DNA from: a bacterium
GTDB lineage: Bacteria; Bacillota; Clostridia; Lachnospirales; Lachnospiraceae
Assembly (NCBI GenBank): GCA_030524675.1
Contig: JAUNGE010000005.1
Coordinates: forward strand, 53,192 to 117,191
Direction: 5' to 3'
Length of the DNA: 64,000 bases
Positions within the stretch are counted from its first letter, which is position 1, and each line of letters opens with the position of its first letter. Of this stretch, positions 36,546 to 45,584 are shown piece by piece. The notes beneath the pieces are model-generated. The model did not search any database, was not told the origin of the DNA, and saw only the letters and a program-made list of their open reading frames with translations. Position numbers and translations under genes: made by a program.

Positions 36546-37820
36546 TTAGTTTTCAGACAATACCCCCAAATACAGTTCCGCTGGCAGATACCCCTTAACC
36601 AGTATACCATCCTGTCCATATTCCTCCGAGAGAAGTTCACCATACCTCCTAATCTGCTGAATTTTGCCTGCATTTTCATACGAATACAGATGTTCAAAAT
36701 ACACGCGGCGCTCGTTCAAAATCGTTGTGAGAAGTTCTCTCAGCTCGTCCAGCCCTTCGCCGGTCTTCGCGGAAATCCGCACCTGATAGTCCGCACAAAA
36801 ATCGCGCAGTGAGGAAATGCTGTCAGCCTTGTCGCACTTATTGAAGACAGTAATCACCGTCTTTCCCTCCACCCCCAATTTCTTTAATGTCTCATACACA
36901 ATGTACATCTGCGTGTCCATTTTGGGATTGGAGCTGTCCACCACATGCAAAATCAAGTCGCTGTATTTAGCCTCCTCCAGCGTACTCTGGAACGCCTCAA
37001 TCAGATGATGCGGCAGTTTTCGGATAAATCCCACCGTGTCGGTCAGGAGAATCTTCTGGCCGCCCGAAAGCTCCATTCCTCTCGTGGTCGGATCCAGTGT
37101 GGCAAACAGTTTGTCCTCCGCCAGGATACCTGCATCCGTCAGGGCATTGAGCAGCGTCGATTTTCCCGCATTGGTATACCCCACAATCGCCGCCACAGGT
37201 GTATGGCTCTTTCCACGAAGCTGCCGCTGCACTTCGCGGTGCCGTTTCACTTCCTCCAGCTCTGCTTTCAGTCTTCCGATTCTATCATGAATCAAACGTC
37301 TGTCCACTTCCAATTTTGACTCACCAGGCCCTCTCGTGCCGATTCCGCCGCCCAGACGCGACAGAGAATTTCTCAATCCGACCAGCCGCACAGCCCGATA
37401 TTTGAGCTGTGCCAGTTCCACCTGGATTTTTCCTTCCCGTGTCGTCGCATGGCGGGCAAAAATATCCAGAATCACCATCGTTCTGTCCATAATCTTAATA
37501 TCCAGCGCTTCCTCCAGATTTCTAAGCTGCGCCGGTGAAAGTTCATCATCGCAGACAATCCCTGTCGCACCAGTCTCAAAAATCCGCCATTTTACTTCTT
37601 CTATCTTTCCTTTTCCTAGATATGTGCCTGGATGCACCTGTTCCCTGTTCTGGATAATTTTCTCCAGGGTCACTGCGCCAGCTGTCTTCACCAGCTCTTC
37701 CAGCTCATCCAGAGACGCTGCTGTGTCATCTTCCTCGCAGGTACTCACCCCGACCAGAATCACCCGCTCTCTCTCATCTCCCGTCTCAAACAAAACTGCC
37801 GCCTCCCTTCTGTCTGACAT
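36546..37820 (-). CDS. hflX: GTPase HflX
   Basis: A ribosome-binding GTPase that splits or rescues 50S/70S particles, about 415-424 residues. The N-terminal HflX domain includes VHPGTYLGKGKIEEV and the glycine-rich SRLGGGIGTRGPGESKLE; the G domain has G1 VGYTNAGKSTLL near residue 213, G3 TDTVGFIRKLP and G4 NKCD. The ATG (MSDRREAA) has no clear ribosome site, but a TTG nine codons later (LFETGDERERVIL) has GGGAGG at good spacing, so the true start may be at 37793. The 80 bases upstream are nearly pure purine. Confidence 0.95.
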   Translation of the reverse strand: MSDRREAAVLFETGDERERVILVGVSTCEEDDTAASLDELEELVKTAGAVTLEKIIQNREQVHPGTYLGKGKIEEVKWRIFETGATGIVCDDELSPAQLRNLEEALDIKIMDRTMVILDIFARHATTREGKIQVELAQLKYRAVRLVGLRNSLSRLGGGIGTRGPGESKLEVDRRLIHDRIGRLKAELEEVKRHREVQRQLRGKSHTPVAAIVGYTNAGKSTLLNALTDAGILAEDKLFATLDPTTRGMELSGGQKILLTDTVGFIRKLPHHLIEAFQSTLEEAKYSDLILHVVDSSNPKMDTQMYIVYETLKKLGVEGKTVITVFNKCDKADSISSLRDFCADYQVRISAKTGEGLDELRELLTTILNERRVYFEHLYSYENAGKIQQIRRYGELLSEEYGQDGILVKGYLPAELYLGVLSEN

Positions 37821-37900
37821 GATTTTTGTTTCTTTTTTTCCAATTCTTTTTTGATTCTTCTTTCGACTCTCTTTTCGCTTCTTTTTCCAATTTTTCTTTC

Positions 37901-38662
37901 TTATCTCGTCCTGAGAAAGGCAAGTTCTCTCTGCGCCTTGGTGTCATCCGGAAATGCAGCAACATACTGCTCCATGTACTCCCTTGCGCCCGAAAAATCG
38001 CCTGTATACTCACATGCCACAGCCCGATTAAACAAAAGCTGCTGATTGCCTGCATCGACTGTCAGGCCATTCTGAAACGCCGCAAGCGCCGCATCATACT
38101 CTTTGGCCTCCAGATAGCACAGTCCCACCTGATTGTACACATCAGCTGTCGCCTGACCGGACGAGATCGCAGACTGGTACAGCGCCATCGCTGCCTCCGT
38201 CTGACCCTGGTCTAAGAATGCATTTCCGAGCGTCAGCCGTGCATCCGCTGCCCCTATGGCCTGCGCATCCAGCCCATCTCCTTTCTGGAGGGACTCCTGT
38301 GCCGCATCCAACTGCCCTAAGTTTGCCTGCGCCATGCTGAGAAAATAATAATACTCCGCGCGCTCCTTATCTGCCTGCAAAAGCACCTCATACGTCTTTT
38401 CTGCTGACTGGTAGTCCGCCATCCTGTATTCTGCCTCTGCGCGGTATTTTAATACATCCAGCTCAAATTTTCCCACAAATCCGTTTGAATGGGCAATCGC
38501 CTCATCAAACTGCTGCACCGCCTCCGCGTATGCCCCCGCTTCCAGCGCGGCAATCCCAGCTGTGCGGTAGTCCTGTTTTGACATCGCATCTTTGCCGCAG
38601 CCTGACACAAACAGCATGCCGCACAAAGCCGCCACCGCAATTCCTCTTCTGATTTTTTTCAT
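37901..38662 (-). CDS. TPR-repeat lipoprotein
   Basis: A 253-residue protein starting MKKIRRGIAVAALCGMLFVS with lipobox VSGC, so it is attached to the outer face of the membrane. About six tetratricopeptide repeats follow (for example AGIAALEAGAYAEAVQQFDEA, YNQVGLCYLEAKEYDAALAAF, FNRAVACEYTGDFSGAREYM), making a protein-binding scaffold. The start with TGGAG is preferred to an earlier in-frame ATG that would overlap dut. The partner is unknown. It lies 19 bases after dut. Confidence 0.8.
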   Translation of the reverse strand: MKKIRRGIAVAALCGMLFVSGCGKDAMSKQDYRTAGIAALEAGAYAEAVQQFDEAIAHSNGFVGKFELDVLKYRAEAEYRMADYQSAEKTYEVLLQADKERAEYYYFLSMAQANLGQLDAAQESLQKGDGLDAQAIGAADARLTLGNAFLDQGQTEAAMALYQSAISSGQATADVYNQVGLCYLEAKEYDAALAAFQNGLTVDAGNQQLLFNRAVACEYTGDFSGAREYMEQYVAAFPDDTKAQRELAFLRTR

Positions 38663-38681
38663 GCATTTCTCCATTCTACAT

Positions 38682-39116
38682 CTACTGCTTTCCTGTGCTC
38701 CCAAATCCCCCTCTGTCCGCATGCCCTAGAGATTCCACCTCACAGAATACAATCTTTGGCTGATGTTCCATGATGCGGAACTGGCAGATTCTGTCGTTTG
38801 TATGAATCACGGTATCGCGCAGTGCAATGGCCGGAAAACACCACTGGTCATTGTCTCCGCAGTATGTCTCATCTATCACACCCATATGATTCGCCTGAAT
38901 GATACCAAAATTTTTGTAAGTACTGCTGCGCGGAACAATATGCGCCTCATACCCTGCCGGAAGTTCCATCGCAATTCCCAACGGAATCAGGCGAAACTCT
39001 CCCTGTTTCAATTCCACATCCTCGGCTGCCCGCAGGTCAATCCAGTCCGATTTTCCATCTACATAGCACAATTTTTCGATTTTATCTGATACATACTTAA
39101 TCCGTATCTGTTCCAT
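38682..39116 (-). CDS. dut: dUTP diphosphatase
   Basis: A 144-residue trimeric dUTPase (dUTP to dUMP + PPi), keeping uracil out of DNA and feeding dTMP synthesis. All five family motifs are visible, including motif 2 [11 protein letters not shown], motif 3 [10 protein letters not shown], motif 4 DRICQFRI and the C-terminal GGFGSTGK that closes on the nucleotide. Motif 4 has Cys where many have Ala. The start [12 protein letters not shown] is the only one that gives a normal length. It lies 61 bases after nrdG, fitting a deoxynucleotide operon. Confidence 0.93.
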   Translation of the reverse strand: MEQIRIKYVSDKIEKLCYVDGKSDWIDLRAAEDVELKQGEFRLIPLGIAMELPAGYEAHIVPRSSTYKNFGIIQANHMGVIDETYCGDNDQWCFPAIALRDTVIHTNDRICQFRIMEHQPKIVFCEVESLGHADRGGFGSTGKQ

Positions 39117-39177
39117 CTTCCTTTTTCTCCATTTCTGCTCTGTCTCTCTGCTTATTTTTACTCTGCTCCGGCCTTCC

Positions 39178-39681
39178 TTATACTGTCTCAGTCTCCCCAT
39201 ACAGCACCACATTGCCGCTTTTTAGCGTTTTTTTCACGTCAATGACTCTCTGGTTGGAACTGCCCTTCCAGTGCAGCGAATTGTCCTTTAAAGCCGCCAC
39301 AAACCGGCCATCCACCATCACATCTACCATGGACAGATATGGCAGGTCACAGACCTCCTCCCAGGTATATCCTGTATACAGCCAGATGGTTTTCTCGGGA
39401 AAGCGCTCTCTGATTTCCGCCATCAACTCTGCTACTCCCTGTCGATTTCTATAAAACAGCGGATCGCCGCCGCTGAACGTGATTCCTGTCATATACGGCC
39501 TCTGCAGATACCCAAACAGTTCTTCCTTTGCTGCTTCATCAAAAGGAAGGCCCCCATTCTCATCCCATGTCACCGGATTCTGACATTCTGGACAGTGATG
39601 GTCGCATCCCGCAAGCCACAGCACCGTCCGAAGTCCCTCTCCATTCAACATATCATCCTTGGTTATATTATGATAGCGCAT
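39178..39681 (-). CDS. nrdG: Anaerobic ribonucleotide reductase activating protein
   Basis: A 167-residue radical SAM activase that installs the glycyl radical on NrdD. The [4Fe-4S] motif is C-x3-C-x2-C in [14 protein letters not shown], followed by TFSGGDPLF. The start [16 protein letters not shown] is chosen because AGGGAG lies seven bases upstream; an ATG two codons earlier is too close to it. It serves the nrdD gene upstream and possibly the redoxin-fused copy downstream, for which no separate activase is seen. Confidence 0.95.
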   Translation of the reverse strand: MRYHNITKDDMLNGEGLRTVLWLAGCDHHCPECQNPVTWDENGGLPFDEAAKEELFGYLQRPYMTGITFSGGDPLFYRNRQGVAELMAEIRERFPEKTIWLYTGYTWEEVCDLPYLSMVDVMVDGRFVAALKDNSLHWKGSSNQRVIDVKKTLKSGNVVLYGETETV

Positions 39682-39888
39682 ATCCATTCTCCCTGTTCTC
39701 TTATTCTCTTGCTCTTCATTTGTCTTTTTTATATGGTCTTTTGCCGCTTTCTGGCATGTTAAGTGCAACACTTTCCGGCACTGCTGTTTTTTATGATACC
39801 ATACTTCTCTCTGCATTTCTACCGAGAGTGCACACGTTTTCTGCTGCTCTATGTTTAGATAGGCTCTGGCATACTCCCTTGCCCAAAG

Positions 39889-39971
39889 CTGCAGACAAAT
39901 GCTGCAGACAATCTGCAGACTGTAAATTGTAAATTGCAAATAAAAACTGCAGACACATCACGCATCTGCAG
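39889..39971. repeat. Cluster of five CTGCAG direct repeats upstream of nrdG
   Basis: CTGCAG occurs at 39889, 39902, 39913, 39947 and 39966, four times continuing as CTGCAGAC. Between copies 3 and 4 is the duplication TGTAAATTGTAAATTG. Two of the gaps are near one helical turn. The cluster lies in the 351-base gap between the small membrane protein gene and nrdG, which otherwise holds no gene I can support. Confidence 0.6.
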
Positions 39972-40032
39972 CCTTTCTCTTCATCCTCTTTGCAACAATC
40001 GGTTCTCACTATCCGTTCTGTCTAATGGACGC

Positions 40033-40416
40033 TTATGCCTGCGGTCCCTCATACTCTGCACTGCCGAATCCCAGAATTAACTGGAAGATAAACGGCAGTA
40101 AGAATAAACCGATTCCAAATCCTGTGCCTTTCCCGAATGCCTTTGCCAGTTTCAGGTTCATAATCAGAGAAACCACAACACCAACGCACGGAACAAGCTG
40201 CAGCAGAAACAGCCAGCCGGTTCCCCAGGAAATCTGATACATCTTATAGCTTGAGTAAAATGGAACAATCGCTGCCCAGCCTGGCTCATTTGCCTTTTCA
40301 AAAATTCGCCAGCCTGCTACAATTCCTACAACCAGAACAACGAGAAACACGATTCCATAAGCTGCACTGAATACTTCTGCAAAACCAGAATTATCTACAT
40401 ACGCATACTGTGCCAT
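40033..40416 (-). CDS. Small membrane protein, DUF5684 type
   Basis: A 127-residue protein with about three to four membrane helices (FLVVLVVGIVAGWRIF, LFLLQLVPCVGVVVSLIM, FGIGLFLLPFIFQLIL) and the conserved loop GWAAIVPFYSSYKMYQISWG found in DUF5684 proteins. The function is unknown. It is placed between nrdD and nrdG, which normally adjoin, so it interrupts that pair. Confidence 0.75.
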   Translation of the reverse strand: MAQYAYVDNSGFAEVFSAAYGIVFLVVLVVGIVAGWRIFEKANEPGWAAIVPFYSSYKMYQISWGTGWLFLLQLVPCVGVVVSLIMNLKLAKAFGKGTGFGIGLFLLPFIFQLILGFGSAEYEGPQA

Positions 40417-40560
40417 ACCCTTCCCTCCTCTTTCTGCATCCTCTCTGCATCTTTTCCGTTGCTTTTATTTGTACTATTTTTATAAACTTTTTATGATGAT
40501 ACCATATTTTCTTTAGAATTACAACAACTGTTTTGCCGCTTGTTCATTCTTGCATACTTC

Positions 40561-42693
40561 TTACATACTTTTTCTCTCTTTTATTTCCGCCATCTTTGCA
40601 TCGTTCAGTCTGGTATCGCCCTTCACGCGGGAATAGCTCAGGTAGCCGTTCATTCGGTCAATTTTTGTCAGATTGCGGCTGCCGCACTGTGGGCACACAT
40701 CCATATCGAGTTCTTCATGACCGCAGTCATCGCAGTAGGACAGGGACAAATTGACGCCCTCATAAAATCCCATCTTCATCGCACGGCGCACCAGAGTCTT
40801 GATGGCTTCTGTATTGTACCCAATCGGATATTTGACATACTGGATTTTTCCGCCGTTGGAGAGCTCCCAGAAACGGTACTCCAGATCCTGCTTTTCAATC
40901 GGGGTAATGTTCTCTGTCACATGGCAGTGAAAACCGTTGCTGACATACTCACGGTCAGAAACATTCTCCACAATGCCGTACTTTCTGCGGAACTGTTTCA
41001 CCTGAAGACCGCAAAGGTTTTCCGCCGGAGTCGCGTAGATAGCATACAGATTGCCGTCCGCCTTTTTGAACTCTTCCACTTTCTTATTGATATGTTTTAA
41101 CACATCCAGAGCGAACTGGCCATCCTCCACGAGAGATTTGCCATTGTAGAGTTCCTGCAGCTCATGGAAGGCAGTGATGCCGAACGATGCTGTGGCTGTC
41201 TTTAACAGAGGCTTAATCTTATCGTGCAGGCCCAGATGGCCGCCGTAAAAACCACCCTCACAGTAAGCCAGAGGGTTCGTGGAAGCACGCATCTCACCCA
41301 GATACGCATATGTGCGGATATGAATCTTTCGGATTAACTCCAGGTAATAATCGAGCACTTCATAAAAATCGCGGTTCTCCTGGCGCGCCTTCGCCAGAAT
41401 CATCGGAAGATGCAGACTCACAACACCAATGTTGAAACGTCCCACAAAAACTGGTTCGTCATTCTCATCCGCCGGACTCATGCCGCCTCTCACATACCAT
41501 GGAGACAGAAATGCACGGCATCCCATCGGGGAGATAATCTTTCCGTATTTTTTGTACATGCTGGCGATATATCCTTCTCCAGTCAGGGAAAGCCAATCCG
41601 GATACATGGTCTTTGCAGAACATGCAATGCCCGCCTCAAACACATCCTCCAGTTCTTTTCCTGGTCCATGCAGGTTCTCGTCGTACAGGAACACAATCTT
41701 CGGGAAGAGCACTGGTTTCTTGTGGTCAGCCTTTCCCTGGCCTTTTTTGCGCACATTCAGCATCGTGATGGTCGCCATCTTCGCGAAGCGGCTGGTTCCG
41801 GTTCCGGCTGTCATAGTGATAAACGGATAGTCGCCGCGGCTTGAGGAGACAGAATTAAACTTGTACTCCCATCCCTGGAACCCCTGTTCCATCTCACGCG
41901 CAACATCATTCCATGCCACCTGCTCTGCCTTCTCCCTGGAAATTCCCAGGTCCTCATACTTTTTAATGTACTTTGCATAGGATTTCTCTGCATATGGCGC
42001 AAGAATATTCTCCACACTCGGAACAGTGAATCCGCCGTACTGCTGGCTGGCAGCACTCAGCACGATATCTCCAATCACGTCAAATGCCACATCCAACGTC
42101 TTTGGTTCATTGTACCAGATGTTTCCCATCTCAAATCCGCCAGTCAGAACATGCTCCACGTCAAACAGGCAGCAGTTCATCGTATCGCGTCTGGCAGACA
42201 TATCATGAATGTAAATATAGCCCTCGCGGCAGGCCTGCAGTTCCTCTACAGTCATAAAAAATTTCTGATACAGAGATTTATTCAGCTCATTAAAAATCAG
42301 GCTTCGCTTTGTGGAGACCAGTGCGCTGTCCGTATTGCTGTTCTCCTTGTCTCCGATGTACATGATGGACTGGCTCTTCTTGTAAACCTCGTCCAACATC
42401 TGCACAAAATCCTGTTTGTAGTTGCGGTAGTCGCGGTAACTCTTTGCTACCTGCGGATTGACTCTCTCCAGAGCGCCCTCCACAATATTGTGCATCTGCG
42501 CAATCTGAATTTCTTTCACGCCAAGTTCTTCTGCCTTCTCTGTCACAAATTCACAGATAAAGTTTAACTCTGCCTGTGTAAAGCTAATCATCGCGCGATT
42601 TGCCGATTTATTCACGGCCACGACAACCTTCTGTACGTTGAATTCTTCCCTCGTTCCGTCCTTCTTTATAATCTGAATCTCGCTGTGGTCCAT
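40561..42693 (-). CDS. nrdD: Anaerobic ribonucleoside-triphosphate reductase
   Basis: A 710-residue class III reductase of the typical NrdD type. An N-terminal ATP-cone (IIKKDGTREEFNVQKV) is followed by the barrel with YIYIHDMSARRDTMNCCLFD and ATPAENLCGLQ. The C-terminal zinc site is CDDCGHEELDMDVCPQCG, and the glycyl radical loop RMNGYLSYSRVKGDTRLND lies near the C-terminus. Length is normal. Paired NrdR-like boxes lie upstream. It is the partner of nrdG; the second, redoxin-fused NrdD 4 kb downstream is not a recent duplicate, since the two sequences differ throughout. Confidence 0.96.
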   Translation of the reverse strand: MDHSEIQIIKKDGTREEFNVQKVVVAVNKSANRAMISFTQAELNFICEFVTEKAEELGVKEIQIAQMHNIVEGALERVNPQVAKSYRDYRNYKQDFVQMLDEVYKKSQSIMYIGDKENSNTDSALVSTKRSLIFNELNKSLYQKFFMTVEELQACREGYIYIHDMSARRDTMNCCLFDVEHVLTGGFEMGNIWYNEPKTLDVAFDVIGDIVLSAASQQYGGFTVPSVENILAPYAEKSYAKYIKKYEDLGISREKAEQVAWNDVAREMEQGFQGWEYKFNSVSSSRGDYPFITMTAGTGTSRFAKMATITMLNVRKKGQGKADHKKPVLFPKIVFLYDENLHGPGKELEDVFEAGIACSAKTMYPDWLSLTGEGYIASMYKKYGKIISPMGCRAFLSPWYVRGGMSPADENDEPVFVGRFNIGVVSLHLPMILAKARQENRDFYEVLDYYLELIRKIHIRTYAYLGEMRASTNPLAYCEGGFYGGHLGLHDKIKPLLKTATASFGITAFHELQELYNGKSLVEDGQFALDVLKHINKKVEEFKKADGNLYAIYATPAENLCGLQVKQFRRKYGIVENVSDREYVSNGFHCHVTENITPIEKQDLEYRFWELSNGGKIQYVKYPIGYNTEAIKTLVRRAMKMGFYEGVNLSLSYCDDCGHEELDMDVCPQCGSRNLTKIDRMNGYLSYSRVKGDTRLNDAKMAEIKERKSM

Positions 42694-42745
42694 ATGCGAT
42701 TTCCCTCCCGTTTTCCCTTTTATAGCAAAGTTTTCTCATTATATT

Positions 42746-42835
42746 TTCGCCTATCTTGTGGTTTGCATAATTGTGAAAACTATATTTTGTGTTTTGTCAG
42801 AGTTCTATCTTACCACGCGCCATACAGGAAGTCAA
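42746..42835 (-). promoter_or_regulatory. nrdD promoter with paired NrdR-like boxes
   Basis: Leftward TTGACT (42830-42835) and TAAGAT (42807-42812) are 17 bases apart. Just downstream, ACACAAAATATAGTTT (42777-42792) matches the NrdR box ACACwAtATaTwGtgT in 14 of 16 positions; a poorer box, CCACAAGATAGGCG, lies 31 bp further on. A second TATAAT at about 42738-42743 lacks a good -35. NrdR binding would lie over the early transcribed region. Confidence 0.65.
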
Positions 42836-42885
42836 GGACATTCTCTCTATTTGTTACATGTACCAATCTCTCAAATATACGTTTG

Positions 42886-43674
42886 TTATGGCTCTTTTTT
42901 CTCCTCTTGCGCCTGCGCCTCCCATTCTTCCTTCAATTCTTCCTCAACTTCTTCCCTCATCTCAATGACCTGTTCCGGATAAATTTCAGGGAGCGATGTT
43001 ACAGAGCCCACACCAAACCGGCGCAAAAATTCTTCTGTCGTCGCAAACAGAGCGGGCCTGCCAGGTGCATCCATGCGGCCCGCCTCATAGACAAGATTGT
43101 ACTCAATCAGGCGGTTCACGGCATGGTCGGATTTTACTCCGCGGATTTTCTCAATCTCGATTTTTGTCACAGGCTGACGGTAGGCAATGATAGCTAACGT
43201 CTCCAGGACCACATCGGAGAGAATCTGTTTTTTCGGCACCGCCGCCACCCGAATCAGATTTTCATAATATTTTCCCACCGTGCACATCTGATACCTGTTT
43301 TCCAGCGCTACAATCTGTATCCCCCGCTTCTCACTCTGATACCGCTCTCTCAGGCGTTCTGCGGCCTCTCTCGCCGTCTGCTCGCTCTCGCCGAGCGCTG
43401 CTGCCAGACGGCTGATTTCCACAGATTCTCCCATAGTAAACAGAACTGCCTCCACAATGGCCTCCTGTTCCCTCGCACAGAGCGCAGCACTCTCCTTCAC
43501 ATCTTCTGTGCCCATCTCCAAACGTTCCTCTGAGGGTACCTCTGTTTCACTTGGCACATCTGCTCTGTCGGGTATATCTATTCTATCTGGCACATCTGCC
43601 TTACCTGTCATATCCATCGTATCTGTCTCATCCGTCACATTTTTCTCATCTGTCATGCCAAGTTCGTTCTCCAT
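42886..43674 (-). CDS. scpB: Segregation and condensation protein B
   Basis: A 262-residue winged-helix kleisin partner of the SMC complex in chromosome condensation. The ScpB core starts near residue 66 (REQEAIVEAVLFTMGESVEI) and includes VVLETLAIIAYRQPVTKIEIEKIRGV and LPEIY. The first ~65 residues are an unusual acidic extension with repeated xDVPDR/DxPSE units (ADVPDRIDIPDRADVPSE) not found in most ScpB. It lies 69 bases after scpA. Confidence 0.94.
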   Translation of the reverse strand: MENELGMTDEKNVTDETDTMDMTGKADVPDRIDIPDRADVPSETEVPSEERLEMGTEDVKESAALCAREQEAIVEAVLFTMGESVEISRLAAALGESEQTAREAAERLRERYQSEKRGIQIVALENRYQMCTVGKYYENLIRVAAVPKKQILSDVVLETLAIIAYRQPVTKIEIEKIRGVKSDHAVNRLIEYNLVYEAGRMDAPGRPALFATTEEFLRRFGVGSVTSLPEIYPEQVIEMREEVEEELKEEWEAQAQEEKKEP

Positions 43675-43743
43675 ACTATCCTTCTTTGCTCCGTGCTGCT
43701 TCTCTCATTCTTTTCTTCATCGCCATCTGACATGGACATTTCC

Positions 43744-44547
43744 TTACCTCTGAAAATCGTCCATTCCTTCCAGAACCCACTCTTCCTCGCCCTCACTGTA
43801 CGGTTTCAGCGTCTCAATCTGCATATCCGCAAACGCTTCCTCCTGACTGAGACGAATTCTTCCGGTTTTCATCAACTCCAGAAGCGCCAAAAATGTCACC
43901 ACTACCTCAAAACGGTCCCTATGTCCGGACAGAAATTCCCGAAAACTCCATGTTCTATGTTCCGACGCATAAAATAGTACCTCCCGCATCTTCTCCTCCA
44001 GACTCACTGGCTCCTTCTGGATGGTTCCGAATTTGCTGCGGACCGGATCCACTTTGTCTTCGCACCGTTTTAAGACAGCCTGAAAAATCTTTTCCAGCCT
44101 GTCCAGTGTCACCCCATCCAAAAGCCTGTCCAAATCAACTGGCGCTTCATACTTTGCCACCTCTTTTGGAATGGTAGGTTTCTTATAAAAGACGCGCTCC
44201 GCCTCTTCCTCACGCTCGCCCAGCTCGTCCGCCATATATTTGTACATCTTATACTCCAAAAGCCTCGCTACCAGCTCCGCTCTCGGGTCATCTTCCTCAA
44301 GTTCCTCCTTGGCCTCTGCCGGAAGCAGCATCCTGGATTTGATGTCGAGAAGCGTCGCTGCCATCACCAGAAATTCACTGACAACATTCAAATCCTGCTC
44401 TTCCATACGGCTGACATAGTCCAAGTACTGGTCTGTAATCTCAGCAATCGGAATATCATAAATATTGACCTTATTTTTCTCAATCAAATGCAGAAGCAAA
44501 TCCAGCGGCCCCTCAAATTTCTCCAGCTTATATGAAATTTCTGCCAT
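43744..44547 (-). CDS. scpA: Segregation and condensation protein A
   Basis: A 267-residue kleisin bridging the SMC heads. The N-terminal YKLEKFEGPLDLLLHLIEKNKVNIYDIPI is the family signature, EFLVMAATLLDIKSRMLLP follows, and the C-terminal winged helix ends FLALLELMKTGRIRLSQEEAF. It overlaps the end of the preceding phosphoesterase gene by 20 bases and is followed by scpB, so all three are coupled. Confidence 0.95.
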   Translation of the reverse strand: MAEISYKLEKFEGPLDLLLHLIEKNKVNIYDIPIAEITDQYLDYVSRMEEQDLNVVSEFLVMAATLLDIKSRMLLPAEAKEELEEDDPRAELVARLLEYKMYKYMADELGEREEEAERVFYKKPTIPKEVAKYEAPVDLDRLLDGVTLDRLEKIFQAVLKRCEDKVDPVRSKFGTIQKEPVSLEEKMREVLFYASEHRTWSFREFLSGHRDRFEVVVTFLALLELMKTGRIRLSQEEAFADMQIETLKPYSEGEEEWVLEGMDDFQR

Positions 44548-45484
44548 CTTTTTCTTTTCCGTTTCTGTTTTTTAGGTTTCTATTTTTTAGTCTTCTGTTC
44601 TGTTTCTTCTCTTCCATTTCCGGCAACAACCTCACCACCACCAGCTGCGGCAGATTTCCAATTCGGATATTGATGGTGTGTGTCCCCAGCCCTCGGCCCA
44701 CAAGCAGATATTTTCCATCTTTCTGAAAAAATCCGGCACACTTAGGATGAAAGAACTGATACTGCGGTGTCATCACCCCTCCCAGAAGCGGAAGCCGTAT
44801 CGTTCCGCCGTGAAAATGGCCAGAAAGCGTCAAATCTGCGCCCCACTCCCTACACGCACAAAAAAACAGCGGCGAATGAAGCAGCAGAATCTGAAACTTC
44901 TCTTTCTCTGCTTTTCCCAGTCTTTTCTCCAAATATTCTGTCTCCATCCGGTCAGGAAAAAAATCACGGTAAAACCGTTGCTCAAGTTCCACGGCAGACA
45001 CAGTGAGCCAGTCGTTCAATGCCACAGAGCCATTTTCAATCTGATGAATATGCAGGCGTCTCAGCTCATTCTGGTATCTTTGATAACCATCTTTATACTC
45101 TTTTTTCCGCTCTTTCATCCGCGTCTCATGGTTTCCATTCGCACAGATAAAAGGATAGCGCTCCGCCAGCTTTTCAAAAAGCGAAATCGGAATCGAACAA
45201 TCACACTCTCCCGATTTCACCACCATGGAATCGCCGCCGGACAAAATATAATCCGGATGAATTCTGTCGATTTCCTGCAGAAGCGGCTCATTTGCATCTC
45301 CAAATACCTGATTGTGCAAATCGGTCAGAAAGACCAGTGTGGTCTCCTGCTTCACTTTTGCACTTTGAATCGTAAACGTCTCCGTCACAAAATGCTGTCT
45401 TTCGTACTGGGAACGCCAAAGTCCGCCCGCAGTCACTGCCGCCGCGACCGATACTCCTGCTGCCATCCACGCCGCAATCGCCAT
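44528..45484 (-). CDS. Membrane-anchored metallophosphoesterase
   Basis: About 318 residues, starting MAIAAWMAAGVSVAAAVTAG, a single N-terminal membrane helix, with AAAGGA at good spacing; an ATG 15 codons earlier lacks a ribosome site. The calcineurin-like dimetal site is seen in FLTDLHNQ, LSGGDSMV, CANGNHETR and LSGHFHGGTIRLP. It resembles YkoQ/YaeI-like enzymes acting at the outer membrane face, some on lipid-linked phosphates. A basic tail (KKQNRRLKNRNLKNRN) overlaps the scpA start. Confidence 0.82.
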   Translation of the reverse strand: MAIAAWMAAGVSVAAAVTAGGLWRSQYERQHFVTETFTIQSAKVKQETTLVFLTDLHNQVFGDANEPLLQEIDRIHPDYILSGGDSMVVKSGECDCSIPISLFEKLAERYPFICANGNHETRMKERKKEYKDGYQRYQNELRRLHIHQIENGSVALNDWLTVSAVELEQRFYRDFFPDRMETEYLEKRLGKAEKEKFQILLLHSPLFFCACREWGADLTLSGHFHGGTIRLPLLGGVMTPQYQFFHPKCAGFFQKDGKYLLVGRGLGTHTINIRIGNLPQLVVVRLLPEMEEKKQNRRLKNRNLKNRNGKEKDGRNFI

Positions 45485-45584
45485 ATTTTTTTCCTTTCCC
45501 AATGCCTCTACTTTTTCTAATCTTTTCATCTTGATTGAAGTGTCAAAACCCAAATTCAAGCCAAGCTTGCGCCAACCGACACGT

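Noticed and set aside
39682..39939. N-terminal extension of nrdG to 253 residues
   Set aside because: The extra part runs through the CTGCAG repeat cluster and T-rich DNA and has no family match; AGGGAG places the start at 39681.
39889..39971. CRISPR array or replication origin iterons
   Set aside because: The repeats are only 6-8 bases with irregular spacing, no spacers of uniform length, and no cas or replication genes nearby.
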